Shown one piece after another: positions 1-8,007 of a stretch of DNA of 21,346 bases. Position numbers and translations under genes: made by a program. Positions within the stretch are counted from its first letter, which is position 1, and every line of letters starts with the position of its first letter. Origin of the DNA: DAIOFH01 sp036745875 (GTDB lineage Bacteria > Planctomycetota > SZUA-567); NCBI GenBank assembly GCA_036745875.1, contig DAIOFH010000064.1, positions 1 through 21,346 on the forward strand, read 5' to 3'. The notes under the pieces are model-generated. The model ran no database searches. It saw nothing but the letters and a program-made list of their open reading frames with translations, and was not told where the DNA came from.

Positions 1-751
<751 letters not shown>

Positions 752-1274
752 AGTTTTTCCTCTCCAAAAAAAACCCACGAAATAAACTGCGTGCCATATA
801 TCTCTCAAATACCGCCATCCGGATCACACTCCGGATGGATTTGTCCTCAGAAAACGGTTGAAGCTATGGATTCCAGTATTCTACCCCTAATTCGGCAAGA
901 TGAACAATTATTTTCTCATAGCGCTTTTTTTTGTAGAGTTGCCGCCCTCTCGCTGTGCCGTCACACCTTCCCGGTAGCGCGCATGAAAGGGCTCCACTTT
1001 TACCGGAAAACGCAATAGTACAATAATTATGCGCCGCAGAAGCTGCGCCGCATTGAGACGAATACGAGAAAAAAGTAATTATATATGAATATTAATTGAT
1101 TCCGTTTTGCCGGTCAAGAGTTTTTCAACGCTTTATTCTTTTACTGTAGCATAATTTAGCAAAATTATGGAAGTTTTGGTTGTCTTTGGACAACCGGTCA
1201 TGAGAGCATAATACATTACTTTTTTTTTCGCAACTATTGTGTTCGAATTATGGCTTCTTTTCGCACATTGCAAA
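752..1274 (-). other. Non-coding leader/intergenic region upstream of hppA, with hairpins
   Basis: This gap of over 500 bases holds no convincing gene. It carries the candidate hppA promoter, a perfect 9-bp hairpin (815-823 with 830-838, 6-nt loop), an inverted CCGGTA/TACCGG pair around 971-1006, and a repeat-rich GCGCCGC segment near 1031-1051. The 815-838 hairpin has no T-run behind it, so it is not a terminator. I could not match the leader to a known riboswitch; fluoride riboswitches are known upstream of some pyrophosphatase genes, but I do not see their conserved core here. Confidence 0.5.
1089..1117 (-). promoter_or_regulatory. Candidate sigma70 promoter for hppA
   Basis: On the minus strand TTGACC (1117-1112) and TAATAT (1094-1089) are separated by exactly 17 bp in an AT-rich stretch. 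Transcription would start near 1082 and leave a leader of about 330 nt before the hppA ATG at 751. A weaker alternative -10 (TAGAAT, 883-878) lies closer to the gene. Confidence 0.4.
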
Positions 1275-1302
1275 CCCCCCGATGCCGTCAGGAATCGGGG
1301 GG
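1275..1302 (-). terminator. Probable terminator of the SPFH operon
   Basis: A perfect 9-bp inverted repeat (CCCCCCGAT / ATCGGGGGG, 10-nt loop that can pair further) lies 46 bases past the last SPFH stop codon. On the minus strand it is followed only by a short TTT, so termination may be partial and some transcript could read on toward hppA. Confidence 0.6.
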
Positions 1303-1347
1303 TGCTGGTGGTAATTATTTACATGAGTTCAGGAGCGTGGACGAAGG

Positions 1348-3243
1348 CTATTTTTTCTCGCCCACTATCTTCGCTCCGCCAAGCTCGCCGAGAGTGGCGT
1401 TTTTCAAGTCTGTCCACAGGGTCCCCTCTCCGGCGTGGATAAGGTTGATGCGGAGTTTGGGATTGAGGTTGGAGGCGAATTCGTACAGAGCGTAGTTGCC
1501 GCCTTCGCCGAAGACGTTGACCTTCATGCCGAAGCCCTTGGCCCGTTCCCCTTCGACCATTTCGAGTGATGTGGCCTTGGCTTCGCCGAGGACGATGGTC
1601 ATGCCGGCGCGGACGGTGGCTGTGTCCTTGTCGATGGCGGCCATTTGTCTGAGAGTGTCAGCCTGGATCATGGCGACGGTCTTTTTCTGCTCCGCATCGA
1701 TCTGGGCCTTCATTTTCGCCGTTTCCTGCATGACCTGCTCGCCGTACTGCTTGATCAGCGACATTTCCCGGTTGAGGTCGGCCTGCTTGCGGGCGGTGTT
1801 TTGCTTTTCCTTGTTGGTGAGGTCCGTCTCCTTCGACAGGCTCGCGACCTGGAGGGGTTCGAGGATCTGCGCCGGGACATTGACGTTGCGGATCAGTGCG
1901 CTGTGAATCATGAGGTTCTTTTCGCCCAGCGACGATGCGAGCGCTTCGGTCAGGTCGTTCTGGAACTTTTCCCTGCCTTCGCCGGCGATGAAGTCGACTG
2001 CGCGGTAGGCGGAGCCCTTGAGGCGCGATACGGACAGGATCTGCGGCATGAGAATCTTGTCCACGACGGCGGGAAGATCGCCGTAATCGCGGTAAATCGC
2101 GGCCAGCCGTTCGGGACGCAGCTCAAACTCCACCGTCATGTCGAGGCTGATGTCAAAGCCGTCGCGGGAGGGGAAGTTGACGAACTGGTTGAGGATGAAG
2201 GCGGGCGGAACGTCCTTTTCCATCATTGGCGCGCGTCCGTCGCGGGCGCGGGGCGCGGCGGAGCCTGCGGGGAGCGATTTCGACAGTGCGCGGCGCATGC
2301 TTGCGCCCGGATCGTTCATGATGCTGTCGGCATAGCTGTCCGCGTAGACTTCCTCCTCGTCGTAGTAATCCCGCGCCATCGACGCGCTCATTTCCGGTTG
2401 CGGAGCGGCGGGGGCCATTTGGATGGCGGATGCCTCGGACTGCGAATATTGTTCCCTCCGGCGCTGCTGTTCGTGGAGGATATTCTGGTTGAGGCGTTGG
2501 ATCATCTGGTTGTTTTCATCGATGGCGATGTTTTTCGTCAGGACAACGCCGCCGGTTTGCCCGACCAACGACACCTGGTTGACGCCGACTTCGACGGCGG
2601 CGATCTGGTATTGGCGCGGGTTGTTGTAATAGATGCCGGGCATAAGAACATCGGCGCGAACGCCCTTCTGGTTTGGCTGGGCGAAAGCGCCTTCGGGCGC
2701 GGCGTCTCCCGAAAGGTTGGTGACGACGCCTGCGAAGCCCATGGGGATGCTGATCGCGTCCCTGACGTCGACGGCATAACCGCGGGGGTTCAGGCGGTAG
2801 AGGCCGGGGCCAAGCACCTTTCGCCAGGTGCCTTTTTGCCCCGGTTCGGCGAGAAATTCGCCGGGAGGAAGGTCGTCGCCGACAAGGGAAGTGACGACGC
2901 CGATTTTTCCGGGCGGGATAAACTGCGCCGAGACTATTTCCCAGTCGTAGAAAACCGGGTTCCAGATATGGCGGCCTTCGCCGAGGACTTCCTCAAGCAC
3001 GCCCTTTTGTCCCGGTTTTGCCAGTATCTGGCCGGGTTCCAGGGAACGGCCGGATTTCGCGGTGATGATGGCCATTTCGCCGGGGCCGACGTAAAACCGG
3101 CAAAAGCCCCAGGACCAAACGGCCCAGGCGATAAGCAGGAGGATGATCAGGCTGCCGACGAGGCCGAAACGGCGGCGTAAAAAGCCGGGGCCTTTTTTGA
3201 TTGTATTTTCAGTGGTTATGGTGGTAGCGTCCACTTCTTTCAT
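1348..3243 (-). CDS. SPFH/band-7 domain membrane protein with triplicated N-terminal repeat (downstream copy)
   Basis: 631 aa. Basic N-terminus (residues 16-27), one membrane segment (about 27-47), then three tandem ~57-residue repeats (about 52-112, 113-169, 170-220). Each has the pattern hhhhT..G..L.PG...A.PGQKG...VL.PG.Y..NP. A low-complexity, charged and Gln/Met/Ala-rich insert follows (about 235-350). The SPFH core spans about 355-470 and includes YRDYGDLPAVVDKILMP, and an alpha-helical coiled-coil-prone stretch occupies about 465-565. SPFH proteins form large ring or cage oligomers at membranes (HflK/HflC, flotillin, stomatin). Basic residues before the single segment suggest an N-in topology with the bulk outside the cytoplasm, as in HflK/C. 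GGAG about 6 bases before ATG supports the start. It lies 45 bases downstream of its paralogue and is probably co-transcribed. Client or partner unknown. Confidence 0.88.
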   Translation of the reverse strand: MKEVDATTITTENTIKKGPGFLRRRFGLVGSLIILLLIAWAVWSWGFCRFYVGPGEMAIITAKSGRSLEPGQILAKPGQKGVLEEVLGEGRHIWNPVFYDWEIVSAQFIPPGKIGVVTSLVGDDLPPGEFLAEPGQKGTWRKVLGPGLYRLNPRGYAVDVRDAISIPMGFAGVVTNLSGDAAPEGAFAQPNQKGVRADVLMPGIYYNNPRQYQIAAVEVGVNQVSLVGQTGGVVLTKNIAIDENNQMIQRLNQNILHEQQRRREQYSQSEASAIQMAPAAPQPEMSASMARDYYDEEEVYADSYADSIMNDPGASMRRALSKSLPAGSAAPRARDGRAPMMEKDVPPAFILNQFVNFPSRDGFDISLDMTVEFELRPERLAAIYRDYGDLPAVVDKILMPQILSVSRLKGSAYRAVDFIAGEGREKFQNDLTEALASSLGEKNLMIHSALIRNVNVPAQILEPLQVASLSKETDLTNKEKQNTARKQADLNREMSLIKQYGEQVMQETAKMKAQIDAEQKKTVAMIQADTLRQMAAIDKDTATVRAGMTIVLGEAKATSLEMVEGERAKGFGMKVNVFGEGGNYALYEFASNLNPKLRINLIHAGEGTLWTDLKNATLGELGGAKIVGEKK

Positions 3244-3288
3244 GGTGTTCTCCAGAAATTCATAGTCGTGATTCAGGCCAAGCGAAAA

Positions 3289-4878
3289 TTATTCTGCCGA
3301 GGGTGGAGCCGTGTTTGGCATAAACGACTGGAAGATGCCGCCGAGACCCGGCGCGCGGTCGGTGGAAATAATGGCCTGGATGAGGGGGGCCGTATTCTTG
3401 TACAGTGTGAAGCGGGCGAGATCCGCGCCGCCGCCGAGGGCGTCGACCATTTCTTCCGCCACCCTGGCTTCCGCCTTGTTTTGCATGGTGACGACGTCGC
3501 GGTCGGCCGTGGCCTTGATGAGGATGGCATCGGCCTGCAGCTTCGCCGCTTCCGCCTCAAGGCGGGCGACTTCGAGTTCGCGCTGGCTGGAGGTGATTTT
3601 AACGGACTGTTCCTCTTCCGCCTGGATACGGGCGCGGATGGCGACCGTTTCCGATTCGACCTTTTCCCTGTTCTGCACCGCAAGCATTTCCTGCCGGGTC
3701 AGCTCGGCCTGCGAGCGGGCCTGCTCGATCTGCTGTTCGATCTTGCGCTGGTTCTGCAGGGCGACTTCGCGCTCGCGGATGATGGCGGTGACTTCTTCCG
3801 GCGGGGTGATGTTCCTGATCAGCATGGAACGGATTTCGATGCCCCAGCGGCTGCACTGGGAAATGAGGTGGCGCTCGAGCCGGTTCTGGAATTCCTGCCT
3901 GGTCTCGCCGACGATGAAGTCGATGGCCGGGTGTTTGGAACCTTCGATGCGGCTAAAGCCCCTGGCTTTCGGCAGGACGATTTTCCTCAACATGTCGTCG
4001 AGGTCGCCGACCTGGTGGGTGAGTTGCGGCGCTTTTTCCCGGTTGATCGCGAACTCGAGGGTTCCTTCGACGACAACCGTAAATCCGTCCTGGGTCAGGA
4101 AGGAGATGGCGTCGTCCGCCTGGAGGGCGAAGCGCTGGCTCTGGAGGTTGACTTCGGCGACTGAATACATGTATGGATTGAGGTAGTAGGTGCCGGGGCC
4201 GAGGGTTTTTTCCTGAACGCCCTTGACGCCTTCTGCAACGATAAAGACGTTTTTGGAACTGTCCGGGATTTCGCCGTGCAGGGGGTCCAGGCCGGTGAGG
4301 TTGGCGACCACGCCGACGTGTCCCGGGCGGATCGTAATGGCGTCAAAGACTTCCACGCGTTCCGCATAGGGGTTGATGCGGTATTTGCCGGGACGGAGAA
4401 TGTCGGCGGCGATTCCCTTGTAGCCGTCGGGGGCGATGATTTCGCCGGCCGGAAGGTCCTGCCCGTACAGGCGGGTGACGACGCCGAGACGTCCCGCCGG
4501 GATGCTGGTGACGACGGCGAAGCGCCAGTCCCAGTCATAGGGGTTGTAGAAATAGCGGCCTGCCGGGAGCGTTTCCAGCTGGATGCCTTTTTGGCCCGGG
4601 CGGGTGGCGATTATTTCGTTGGGGGCAAGGTTGTCGCCTGTTTTGCGGATAAGGATGGCCATCTGGTCACCCTCCGGTTCGATGCGGCAGCCGTACCAGA
4701 TAAAGACCGCGGCCGCTGCGATGAGACAGAGGAGCACAATGAAGAATGTGCCGAACAGCATGACCTTCTTGATCGCTTTCCCCATTTTGCCGGGTTTTAT
4801 TTCCCTCACCCGGTAACGGGAATCCGAACGGTCGGGGCCGTCGTAGCGCGGCCCGTCATAATCGTTGTTTCCACTCAT
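3289..4878 (-). CDS. SPFH/band-7 domain membrane protein with triplicated N-terminal repeat (upstream copy)
   Basis: 529 aa. A hydrophilic Asp/Tyr/Arg-rich head (1-30), a Lys-rich stretch, and a membrane segment at about 40-61. Three repeats of the same unit as the neighbouring gene follow (about 66-127, 128-185, 186-245), with QKG, YKG and VKG at the equivalent turn. The SPFH domain (about 250-390) contains GDLDDMLRKIVLPKARGFSR and the FIVGETRQEFQNRLE segment. A long Gln/Glu/Arg/Ala coiled coil (about 390-485) and a Gly/Pro-rich tail complete it. Unlike the downstream copy it lacks the low-complexity insert between repeats and SPFH. GGAG 8 bases before ATG supports the start. The two genes look like an old tandem duplication encoding two subunits of a hetero-oligomer, by analogy with HflK/HflC; that pairing is inference. 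Confidence 0.9.
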   Translation of the reverse strand: MSGNNDYDGPRYDGPDRSDSRYRVREIKPGKMGKAIKKVMLFGTFFIVLLCLIAAAAVFIWYGCRIEPEGDQMAILIRKTGDNLAPNEIIATRPGQKGIQLETLPAGRYFYNPYDWDWRFAVVTSIPAGRLGVVTRLYGQDLPAGEIIAPDGYKGIAADILRPGKYRINPYAERVEVFDAITIRPGHVGVVANLTGLDPLHGEIPDSSKNVFIVAEGVKGVQEKTLGPGTYYLNPYMYSVAEVNLQSQRFALQADDAISFLTQDGFTVVVEGTLEFAINREKAPQLTHQVGDLDDMLRKIVLPKARGFSRIEGSKHPAIDFIVGETRQEFQNRLERHLISQCSRWGIEIRSMLIRNITPPEEVTAIIREREVALQNQRKIEQQIEQARSQAELTRQEMLAVQNREKVESETVAIRARIQAEEEQSVKITSSQRELEVARLEAEAAKLQADAILIKATADRDVVTMQNKAEARVAEEMVDALGGGADLARFTLYKNTAPLIQAIISTDRAPGLGGIFQSFMPNTAPPSAE

Positions 4879-4913
4879 CGAGTAATCTCCGTAAAAAGTT
4901 GGCTGCTGGTACC

Positions 4914-4941
4914 AGTATAGCGCAATGCACTACTGACGCAA
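4914..4941 (-). promoter_or_regulatory. Candidate promoter of the SPFH operon
   Basis: On the minus strand TATACT (4919-4914) is a good -10. TTGCGT (4941-4936) sits 16 bp upstream and matches only the TTG of a -35. The site is 35 bases before the ATG at 4878. The same 144-base intergenic region must also serve the divergent carboxypeptidase gene, for which I found no convincing promoter. Confidence 0.4.
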
Positions 4942-5022
4942 AGAAATTGCTTTTTGGTCAAAGATTGTCAAAATTGGCGTATTGACTGTGCGTATTTTTT
5001 CTTGCCGCAGAATCGGGGAATT

Positions 5023-6093
5023 ATGAAGGCAGCGTCGACCGCGATATTCGCATTTGCCGTTTTGGGATTGCTTCTCTGGCATAGAACCGGCTATAACGAG
5101 CCGCAGAAGGAGGAGGATGTCCCTGTGTATCGGCCGCTTCTTGACGATGCGGATTTTCTCGCTGAACTTGACAAATCCGGTTCGCGCGGACGAAATGGCA
5201 TCCGCATTGTCGCGCCAGGTTCCGGCCTCCACGGAGACAATACTGACAAGGCGTACCGCCTGGCCCAGAAAATGGGGGTCGAACTGCCCCGCGGGGCGCT
5301 CGATCCCGAGGCGGTTCCCTATACGGCAAACGCTGACGAGGCGCGGCTGGCGATGTTCCTGGACGCGCTGGACGACCCGGAAGCGGAGGTGTTATGGGCG
5401 CTCAGGGGCGGCTATGGCTCCAGCCGCCTCCTTCCTGAACTTGCCCGGCGCGGCCTATCCAGGCCAAAGCTGTTTGTCGGCTACAGCGACATGACCTTTT
5501 TGCACCTCTTTTTCCAGACTCGAGGCTGGCGGACAATACACGGGTCCATGTTCTGGGAATTGTCCGGTTCGTCGGCCGAGGACGAGAATTTCCTTATCCT
5601 GGCGGAGCTGCTGTCGGGCGGGCGGAAGGAACTGCGTTACGACGTCCTGACCCCGTTCAACGACGCGGCGAAAAACGCCGCGCTGCCTCTTGATGGACTG
5701 CTGACCGGCGGCAACCTTACCTGCATTGCCTCGGCAGTCGGGACGCCGTGGCAGCTTGACGCCGGGGGTAAAATTCTTTTTCTTGAAGATGTCAAGGAAA
5801 GCGGGTACAAGATCGACAGGATGCTGACCCAGTTGCGGCTTGCTGGTCAACTGGACGGAGTGAAGGCGGTTGTCTTCGGCACCTTCAGCAGGGGCGATGA
5901 GCATACCAATTTCTCCTTGGAGAGGTTCGCCAGGGAGTGCGACATCCCCATATTCAAGGCCGATATCTTTGGCCATGGCTCCAAGAATTATCCGCTTGTC
6001 TTCAATGCTCCGGCGATGCTGGAAAAAAATGACGGCAGGGAAGGCGGCGTTACCTTGAAAATACAGGCCGATCAGTTGCCGTTGGGAGAGTGA
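5023..6093 (+). CDS. Peptidase S66 / LD-carboxypeptidase (MccF/LdcA-like) with N-terminal membrane or export segment
   Basis: 356 aa from ATG 5023, preceded by GGGGA 3-4 bases upstream; an upstream in-frame start at 4954 would put hydrophilic residues before the hydrophobic segment and has no ribosome site. LD-carboxypeptidases cleave the L-Lys/DAP-D-Ala bond of murein tetrapeptides during recycling; MccF relatives cleave microcin C-type peptide-nucleotides. The Ser-Glu-His triad of the family is visible: Ser155 in GYSD, Glu255 in FLEDVKESGYKIDRM, His318 in FGHGSKNYPLVF. The segment ALRGGYGSSRLL (126-137) is also typical. A hydrophobic segment (about 6-19) suggests export or anchoring, unlike cytoplasmic E. 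coli LdcA, and makes the protein longer than usual. Its stop overlaps the next start (TGATG), so it is translationally coupled to the binding protein. Confidence 0.88.
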   Translation: MKAASTAIFAFAVLGLLLWHRTGYNEPQKEEDVPVYRPLLDDADFLAELDKSGSRGRNGIRIVAPGSGLHGDNTDKAYRLAQKMGVELPRGALDPEAVPYTANADEARLAMFLDALDDPEAEVLWALRGGYGSSRLLPELARRGLSRPKLFVGYSDMTFLHLFFQTRGWRTIHGSMFWELSGSSAEDENFLILAELLSGGRKELRYDVLTPFNDAAKNAALPLDGLLTGGNLTCIASAVGTPWQLDAGGKILFLEDVKESGYKIDRMLTQLRLAGQLDGVKAVVFGTFSRGDEHTNFSLERFARECDIPIFKADIFGHGSKNYPLVFNAPAMLEKNDGREGGVTLKIQADQLPLGE

Positions 6094-7007
6094 TGCTCAA
6101 AAAGGCGTATCTTTTCACGCTTGTTCTTGTTGTGTCTACGTTCGGCCCCGCGGACGCCGGGGAGCGCGTCTTTGCCATGGTCTATCCCGTGATCAATCCT
6201 TTTTTCGAAGCCACCTCCAGGGGGGCGGAAGACGAAGCTGAGCGGCTTGGCGTCGAAGTGCTGATCAAGGGACCGGATCGCTTCGATGTCCAGCAGCAGA
6301 TAGCGATTGTCGAGGAATTGATTGAACGCCGGGTGGACGGGTTTGGCATCGGTTCCGTCGACCCCGCAAAATTGACGCCCTATATTGACCGCGCGGTGGA
6401 GGAGGGGATCAAGGTCGTCGCTTTCGACTCCGATGCGCCCCTTTCCAAAAGAATCGCCTATATCGGCACCAACAACTTCAAGGCTGGCGAGCACATGGCC
6501 CATGTCCTCGGGACCGCGCTCGGCGGCAAGGGAGAGGTTCTCGTCAGCATGGGCATCCCGTCCCAGCTCAACCTCAAGCAACGCCTCCAGGGCCTGAAGT
6601 ATGTCCTGAAAAACGAATATCCGGATATCGACCTTATAGACATGCAGTCAGGCTGGGGCAGCCATAACCTGACCCTCCAGTGCATAGAAAACATGACTGA
6701 AGATTTTCCCGATTTCGCGGCCCTGGTCGGGGTCGATTCCTTTGCCGGGCCCGCCATGCTTATTGTCTGGAAAGGCAAAGGCCTCTCACAGGTAGCCGTC
6801 ACCTTCGACGACCTTCCCGAAACGATAGGCGGCGTCCGCAACGGGCAAATCTATGCCGCCATCGTCCAGCGCCAGTACGACTGGGGCGTCAATGTCGTCA
6901 GGCAACTGAACGACGCATGTGCCGGCATCGCCATCCCGGAAAACACCGATACCGGCACGCTGGAAATCACCAAAACCAATGTAAATGAATATTATCCCGA
7001 GGAGTGA
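6093..7007 (+). CDS. Periplasmic sugar-type substrate-binding protein (RbsB/peripla_BP_4 family), orphan
   Basis: 304 aa from ATG 6093, which shares its A with the upstream TGA stop; GGGAG lies about 4 bases upstream. A GTG directly before (6090) is less likely. A Sec signal peptide (about 1-22, ending ADA before GERVF) has no lipobox. The mature protein follows the type-I binding-protein pattern: an opening FAMVYPVINPFFEATSRGAEDEAERLG, a VDGFGIGSVDP hinge segment, VVAFDSD (VxxxDSD motif), YIGTNNFKAGEHMA, and late VTFDDLPETIGGVRNGQIYAAIVQRQY. Such proteins deliver sugars or related ligands to RbsC-type permeases or to membrane sensors. No permease or ATPase gene follows it. Coupling to a peptidoglycan carboxypeptidase suggests a cell-wall-derived ligand, which is speculative. 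Confidence 0.88.
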   Translation: MLKKAYLFTLVLVVSTFGPADAGERVFAMVYPVINPFFEATSRGAEDEAERLGVEVLIKGPDRFDVQQQIAIVEELIERRVDGFGIGSVDPAKLTPYIDRAVEEGIKVVAFDSDAPLSKRIAYIGTNNFKAGEHMAHVLGTALGGKGEVLVSMGIPSQLNLKQRLQGLKYVLKNEYPDIDLIDMQSGWGSHNLTLQCIENMTEDFPDFAALVGVDSFAGPAMLIVWKGKGLSQVAVTFDDLPETIGGVRNGQIYAAIVQRQYDWGVNVVRQLNDACAGIAIPENTDTGTLEITKTNVNEYYPEE

Positions 7008-7033
7008 CAATCCTCCACTTTTCGCGATATAAT
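7004..7033 (+). promoter_or_regulatory. Possible distal promoter for the glycyl radical operon
   Basis: GTGACA (7004-7009, overlapping the preceding stop codon) and TATAAT (7028-7033) are 18 bp apart. It is upstream of the stronger extended -10 at 7137, so it may be secondary or fortuitous. Confidence 0.3.
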
Positions 7034-7074
7034 CCAAGAAATGCGTAAAATTTTCTCCTCATACCATGGATTGG

Positions 7075-7096
7075 TGGAAAAACTTGGGATTTTCCA
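7075..7096. repeat. Inverted repeat upstream of the activase gene
   Basis: TGGAAAA (7075-7081) and TTTTCCA (7090-7096) form a perfect 7-bp dyad with an 8-nt centre. The wider context repeats ATACCATG on both sides (7061 and 7118). It lies about 40-60 bp upstream of the extended -10, where an activator could bind. No T-run follows, so it is not a terminator. Confidence 0.4.
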
Positions 7097-7136
7097 TGTT
7101 TCACGCCACTGTTTCCCATACCATGCTTTTTTTGTC

Positions 7137-7145
7137 TGATATAAT
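7137..7145 (+). promoter_or_regulatory. Extended -10 promoter of the glycyl radical operon
   Basis: A perfect extended -10, TGATATAAT, with no clear -35. Transcription would start near 7152, 34 bases before the ATG at 7186. This argues against using the far-upstream in-frame ATG at 7066 as the activase start. Confidence 0.55.
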
Positions 7146-7185
7146 AGATATAAGAGAAGCTGCGATTGAGTGGAAAGACAGTCAA

Positions 7186-8007
7186 ATGGTTGAAGAAGAG
7201 TTTATGAATGACCCGGCGCGGGAACCGGGAAATCCAACGGAATTTCTGGGTATAGTCTTTGATATCAAGGAATTCGCTCTTTTCGACGGGCCTGGCCTGC
7301 GCTGCACCGTCTTCATGAAAGGTTGTCCGCTGCGCTGTTCCTGGTGCCATAACCCGGAAGGGCTCAAACCTGTGCCGGAAATGCTACGCACCGACGCCGG
7401 TTCCCGCCATGTCGGTCTTGCCTACACGGTGGGGGGGATGGTGGAGAAGCTGCTGGCTTATCGGTCGGTATTCGCCGGAACCGACGGCGGAATCACCTTT
7501 TCCGGCGGTGAGCCGCTGATGCAGCCGGATTTCGTCGTCAATGTCATGCGCAAGCTCAAGGGAAAGATGCACCTTCTTTTGCAGACCAGCGGTTTTTGCA
7601 GCCGCAGTGTGTTTCTTTCGGCCATTGGCCAGACCGATATGGTGTATTTCGACTTCAAGCTTGCTAATCCTGGGCTGCACCTCCTTTTCACCCGGCAGGA
7701 CAATGCGGATATCCTTGACAACCTTTTGGAACTCGACCGTTCCGGCGTCGAATACCGGTTGCGATTGCCGCTTGTCCCGGACGTCACGGACACGGCGGAA
7801 AACTATGAGGGGATACGCAAGTTCATAAAGGAAAACCTGCACTCCGCCGCATTGACCGGTATCGATCTCCTGCCGTACAACCGGGCGGCGGGCGGGAAAT
7901 ACGCAGCTGTCGGCAGGCGGTTCAACCCCGGTTTCGACGAGACGAAAGAGGTCTCTGTTCGCCCCGATTACTTCAAGGATATCGTCAAGGAGGTCATGGT
8001 ATTATGA
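7186..8007 (+). CDS. Glycyl radical enzyme activating enzyme (radical SAM), short single-cluster type
   Basis: 273 aa from ATG 7186 (GGAAAG 8 bases upstream); ATG 7204 is a possible alternative, and the ATG at 7066 would lie upstream of the predicted transcript. The enzyme uses SAM and a [4Fe-4S] cluster to abstract H from a glycine of its partner. The radical SAM triplet Cys47-X3-Cys51-X2-Cys54 sits in MKGCPLRCSWCHNPEG, preceded by FDGPGLRCTVF. The GGITFSGGEPL segment (101-111) holds the SAM-binding GGE motif. The ferredoxin-like insert with extra cysteines found in many activases of non-PFL enzymes (glycerol dehydratase, CutD, HpdA) is absent after the triplet, as in PFL-activase. Its stop overlaps the next ATG by 4 bases, so activase and enzyme are translated as a coupled pair. 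Confidence 0.93.
   Translation: MVEEEFMNDPAREPGNPTEFLGIVFDIKEFALFDGPGLRCTVFMKGCPLRCSWCHNPEGLKPVPEMLRTDAGSRHVGLAYTVGGMVEKLLAYRSVFAGTDGGITFSGGEPLMQPDFVVNVMRKLKGKMHLLLQTSGFCSRSVFLSAIGQTDMVYFDFKLANPGLHLLFTRQDNADILDNLLELDRSGVEYRLRLPLVPDVTDTAENYEGIRKFIKENLHSAALTGIDLLPYNRAAGGKYAAVGRRFNPGFDETKEVSVRPDYFKDIVKEVMVL

Noticed and set aside
752..1082. Fluoride riboswitch in the hppA leader
   Set aside because: Considered because such riboswitches can precede pyrophosphatase genes, but the conserved core could not be found by eye.
1645..3180. 511-codon open frame on the plus strand opposite the SPFH gene
   Set aside because: It is antisense to a well-supported SPFH gene, its translation is a mix of His/Asp/Val-rich sequence with no recognisable domain, and no ribosome site precedes it. 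It follows from GC-rich codon use.
7066..7185. N-terminal extension of the activase from an upstream ATG
   Set aside because: It would begin before the perfect extended -10 at 7137 and adds 40 residues with no similarity to activases.
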